From Synaphobranchus kaupii (lineage: Eukaryota > Chordata > Actinopteri > Anguilliformes > Synaphobranchidae): a stretch of DNA of 64,000 nucleotides. Under the pieces are notes generated by a model. The model saw only the letters and a program-made list of their open reading frames with translations, did not search any database and was not told the DNA's origin. The DNA is taken from NCBI GenBank assembly GCA_029718625.1, contig CM056376.1, positions 81,550,541 to 81,614,540 of the forward strand. The letters run 5' to 3'. The position numbers and the translations under genes were made by a program. Every line of letters starts with the position of its first letter. Position 1 is the stretch's first letter. This document shows, piece after piece, positions 59,398-64,000 of the stretch.

Positions 59398-60225
59398 ATC
59401 ATAAGGCCCTTCTTATTCAGTCTGCCACTTTCTTTGGCTCCTGCCAGAGATTTTGGGTCTGCATGTTTTTTGGTTTTCTGTATTTTTGTTTGCCAACTAT
59501 AAAATGATTGAATGATGCTGCACTATCAATATGTGTACAGAGAGATTGTGTATACATGCTTAATGCATTATGTTTGTGGACAATGTGATACGAGTGACAC
59601 AGGATGAGACTGACAATCAATAGATAAACCCATTTTCACATTCTGGTACAGATGAGACAAACCGAGTGCATCAGGCATCTACTGAGAAAAGGGGTGGGAC
59701 ATGAGTGGTTACTATGGCAATAATGTAATGTGCAGGGGATGGTGTTTCCCAGGAGGACTGATGTCATGTCTATGTGTGGCCTGCTGCTCAACTGCTGCAG
59801 AGCCACCAGAGCCTCCCATTACTGCAGTGCCAAAACAGCACAACATCTCTGAAATAACCCACAGACATCTGCACTGAGCAGGTCGTAACTGTACTACACA
59901 CAAATTCATTATTCAAGCAATTCTTTATTTCATGATAAGATGCACAGCACCCTTTGCAAAGCCTTATGTGAAAAAAAATGTATGTTTATTTTTTAAACCA
60001 TCACCGTGAGGCAAACCTTTACCGGCGCTTTGAAACACAACGCCGTTCCTCTGAGTGTTTGGCAGAAAGATTTCATTCATGGACTTTGAGGGCTCCAGGG
60101 AGTCAGGATTGGTGGGGGCTTTCTCTCTTTCAAGATCTGCTAAGCACCCATTTGTCACATCTTTAATCTCTTCATCTCCCCATTGGCTTTATCTTAATAT
60201 AATGGATATATACGTATAGTGTATA

Positions 60226-60751
60226 CAGTACCAGTCAAAAGTTCGGACACACCTACTCATAGGTTTTTTAAAGTTTTTTTTAACTGTTTTCCACATTTTA
60301 GAATAGTAAAGTCATCAAAACAATGAGATAACACATTAAATTATGCAAACAAATTTTAAAAAGTGTTATATTTTAGATTCTTCAAAGTAGCCACCCTTTG
60401 CCTTGATAACAGCTTTGCACATTCTTGCCATTCTCTCAACCAACTTCTGTGGTAAACAGGTATTCCACAGGTAAACAGGTGATGCTATCATGACTCTGTA
60501 TAAAAGGATATCAAAAGACTCTTGATACCTTATTTCCAGGTAGAATGTACAAAGCTGTTATCAAGGCAAAGGGTGGCTACTTTGAAGAATCTAAAATATA
60601 ATGTTTTTTATTTGTTTTACACTTTTTTTTGGGTCTTTGCATAATTCCATTTGTGTTATCTGATAGTGTTGATGTCTTTACTATTCTAAAATGTGGAAAA
60701 CAGTAAAAATAACAAAAAACTTGTGTGTCCAAAACTTTTGGACTGGTACTG
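60226..60751. mobile_element. 526-bp Tc1-derived MITE, TA flanks
   Basis: Ends cagtaccagtcaaaagttcg and the inverse ttttggactggtactg, flanked by TA. Left and right arms share the inverted words tagccaccctttgccttgat and attcttcaaagtagcc. A short piece at about 60508-60541 (tatcaaaagactcttgatac) matches the palindromic element. Confidence 0.92.
60508..60541. repeat. Palindromic element remnant (copy D) in the MITE
   Basis: The words atatcaaaagactcttgat and ccttatttccaggta match the arm region of copies A-C. Only about 35 bp remain, at the MITE centre where copy C also adjoins the related MITE at 42.5 kb. Confidence 0.55.
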
Positions 60752-62709
60752 TATATGTTGTTAAAAATGTCACTTGTCTTCACTTGAAATTGTGCTTCCC
60801 TGCCCTGCCTCAAGCTTGTTTCGTGCCTTCAACGGAGGTGAGTGGGCAGGGTTTAGGATGGAGGAGGAGACATATTTGATTGTAAACACAGGACTACAGC
60901 AAGGCAAAAAGATCCTGCATAGTGCACCTTTAATAAAAGCTGAAAATCTGCACTTTAGCCACATATGAGTTGTTATTATATTTAATAATAAGACTTAATA
61001 ATACTTTGATAATAGTACATGCTCAAATATCTAAATTTATATATCTAAATATCTAAAGTAGATGACAGTTCTGCTGAAAATAAGATTTTGGGGCTGGCTA
61101 AATCTGGGCGTTTTTATTATTTCCACCTGAAGAACCACGTCTCCGTGAGTTTTATGAGGTTTTTTAATTTCATTATGTTTGGAGAGATGAGACAGAGGAA
61201 GGATTCAGCCTTTCATTAATATCTTACAAGGTGCCTCTTCTGTGAATGTGTATGCTAAATCTTACATTCAGATACATGATTCCATTAAATTGTTGTTCTG
61301 CATTTCCCTGTAACACCAAACTACTTTAGAAAATGAACCAAAGAGGAAATAACAATATGTGACCATGTTTCAACAGTGACTGTAAAATAAGGTATGTTTA
61401 TTTCCTCCGCTGCAGTCTCAGAGCACAACGCCTGGCTGGGGAGTGATTTGGACCTTGTTGTACTTGATTAATTGCCCAGTGTGTGTCCATTACTCTTCCT
61501 CCTGATTGTGTCAGAAGGCGCAGAGATGAATTGACTACAGTAGAGGACAGTCTCAGGAGTCATACTCTTTGGAGATAAATGACTAAGTGCACAGATGAAT
61601 CATGAAAACAACCCTGTGTTACACACACGAAGATGCGCGCACACACACACATGCTTGACTTAGTTCTTTCATTGTTTCCATAATATAATTTTGACAGGGT
61701 TTCACACATGTTTAATTTATTTATGCATGTTTTAATTTATTCAAAATGTGTTAGATCCCATCCCCCATTGATTATTTATGTACTATAAAAATATCACAGT
61801 AACTGAAATTTCTCCCAAACATTTGTTTGGGAAACCGTTTTTTTGTTCAGCATTATTTCTATTATTTCAATGACCATAAAGTCACAGAGAATATAGTTGA
61901 ATTTATAGTATAATTTTGTATTCTCAGTTGCTGTTGGAATATTGCATTATATTCTGCAATTAAAATGGCATTGTGTATTAAAATGGCTTGGTTTAAATAT
62001 CTCCAGCTATTATAATGTAGTTCGTATTTCATGCAGTTTTCATGGCCATGGTAATAAATCTTAATGGAATTTGATGAACAAAAACTTTGTAGGCACACAT
62101 TTGCTGTGTTAGTGCTTAGCATCTTATTCTGCTGGTATAATATGAATGTGATGAGATTCAGGGCTCTCTTTCAGGATTCAAAATACAGTCATTGTGTCAG
62201 TCATTTAAAAGAAAAGATATCTGTGGCCTCAGTCTCACTCAGGGAGGAGCCAACTGGCTTTGTTACTGGGATTTCAGTTAATATTGATGTGGAACAAAAT
62301 TTACCATCAAATGTTTGTACACTTCCTGGGTGCTACAGGATCCTCCCCTGATTTCTGGTTGACACTTCCTAATACAAAACATTCTCTTTAGGTTCACAGA
62401 GAAACTGAACCACAATATGGTATTTAGATGGCTCTAAATACCCGTTCTGAGTCCATTGTTCTCAAAGGCAGAAAACAGAATGTGTCATGTACATTGGATA
62501 TTTACACCTTGATGTCTTGCCTCCTTAAATGACTCAACTACCCTCTGCTACCCGCTGCCTGCCGGTTAGTGGGGGGGTCCGACACTCAACCATCTGCCAG
62601 GTCTCGCCAGATTGTGACCTATTGTGTTCTGTGATTTAATTAAGAGATAGTGGGGGCTTCTCTGAGGACCATTTTCCAAAACTCAGGCATAGGTACTACT
62701 ACAGATACT

Positions 62710-62820
62710 CCTACTACTTCTAATAATAATAGTAATAAAAATAATAATATAAAGTGTGTGAGCGTACGTGCGTACGTCTCTGTTGGTGGCATAGGCATGG
62801 GGGGGGGGGGGGGGGGGGTG
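62710..62820. repeat. (TAA)n-like stretch and poly-G run
   Basis: taataataatagtaataaaa at about 62719 followed at about 62800 by a run of about 19 G. Simple sequence only. Confidence 0.8.
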
Positions 62821-64000
62821 TAGGTAAATGGACTATGGTTTCACAAGTCAGGCTTGCACAGACATGAGCTGGAGGAAGCCACTTTATGTCTACTCAGCAG
62901 GTGAACTTGCAGGCGCTTGATCAACCTGCAGGGTTCGCTTGTGCATGATGAGACATGTAAAACTGTCTGACTGAAAACCCTCCTATCCCTGAGCAACACT
63001 ATACCTATACCAATTGCGCATTGCTCTGGGTGTCTACCAGCTACAGCTAGCATGGTTTGGATTTGATACCAGGTCTTGGGGACCATCCATACACTAAAAC
63101 AGTGCCTTAATCTAAATTAACTGGCCTAATTCATAACTTCAACCTTACCACTTAAAGTTGAGAGCAATAGCCCAACAGTCTTAGTTTGTCTGGGCCCCAT
63201 GTGAACACTCTAGTTCTTGCTTTGGTTCCAGTGTGGCGGTTGGATACAAATTCACTGCCTTGCCCCATCCTCCCCCACCTTCCTCCACACCCTCAGGGTG
63301 TGAAACCCTCTGAATATGGGGGGGGGGTTACAGCATTGGAGGGCAGCTGTTCCTGAACAGAGGTGGTAATTGGTACTGTCAGTCAAATGCCCTTCCCCCC
63401 ACCACTATCACACACGCATATACACATGTAAACAAATGCACATGCACAAAGCCTTGGCAAAGAAACACTGGCAATAAAGATGTAATGTTAACATTACAGG
63501 ATAAAATGGAAACAGTGTGGATGAATAGCAGGTGCAGAGTGACAGCAGGTGGTCTGATCTGAGATGAAATGGCCCTCCTGCCAGGGATGAGAGCTGTTGT
63601 TAAACTGGTCACCAGATCATAGACTGTATGCACACCAGATGTACCACAAATTGTTACCCACCCATCATGCTCAGCTGTTGGGCCTGCTGGTGCCAGAGGA
63701 AATTCAGTCCAGATGTCCTTTCTGGGCTCTGTCGATGATCTCAGTGTGCCAATGTCGATGACCTCAGTGTGCCATTACAGTGTGTATTATATCTCCTCTG
63801 CTCTTCTCTTAACCTCTTAACTAGCACTGGCCCATTCATTGTGTTTTTTTACTGTGAAATTTTCAATCAATCTGGTCACACAATACACAATACGTTTGAA
63901 AGCGTTAAAACTCACGATTGTATCTCTATAAACTATTTTACGATTCCAATGTCATAGCAACAACAGTTCCTTATTTTGTAGCTTGGTACAAAACATGCTC

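Overview
This is vertebrate nuclear DNA, almost certainly from a teleost fish. The evidence is one split vertebrate gene with GT-AG introns, a very high load of Tc1/mariner, hAT, PIF/Harbinger, P-like (THAP9) and Gypsy elements, fish-type repeat words such as taacgttagct and gtaggcctac, and almost no long intact reading frames. I cannot place the species. The Tc1 family at 42.8-46.3 kb is one I know as abundant in salmonids and some other fish.

The only confidently recognised host gene is mapk8ip2 (JIP2, a JNK-pathway scaffold) on the + strand. Coding exon 1 is 23508-23572 and exon 2 is 38749-38854, with matching reading phase and consensus splice sites. Intron 1 is 15.2 kb. Intron 2 starts at 38855 and no further exon was found before the window end, so the JNK-binding, SH3 and PTB parts lie outside. 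The upstream flank (1-22.9 kb) is almost entirely nested mobile elements, and a REST/NRSF-like half-site pair sits about 1.3 kb before the start codon.

Layout: 1-894, tail of a Harbinger element. 895-2866, a non-autonomous element with GGGCCC ends. 2870-about 7100, a THAP9/P-like transposon with one in-frame stop. 8.2-8.4 kb, a 39-bp minisatellite. 8.5-10.5 kb, a palindromic element split by a hAT. 10.5-13.7 kb, a Gypsy fragment whose LTR is split by another hAT. 13.9-15.4 kb, Tc1 relics, one holding a solo LTR. 16.0-21.6 kb, a second palindromic copy split by a deleted Gypsy. 22-23.5 kb, promoter side of mapk8ip2. 24-38.7 kb, intron 1. 40.5-46.3 kb, a Tc1 cluster in intron 2, one member holding an inverted second copy of the GGGCCC element. 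53.4-56.8 kb, an element with CACTG ends enclosing a minus-strand, four-exon C2H2/SAMD3-like gene. 56.8-57.4 kb, a 54-bp minisatellite. 58.0-59.4 kb, a hAT. 60.2-60.8 kb, a Tc1-derived MITE.

The most interesting points are the multi-exon gene apparently carried inside a DNA transposon within intron 2, the recurrent palindromic element that has repeatedly served as an insertion target, the nearly intact THAP9-like gene whose splice acceptor abuts another transposon, and a long hairpin with a 27-G run at 24.5 kb. All calls come from reading the sequence and memory of the families; no database search was possible.
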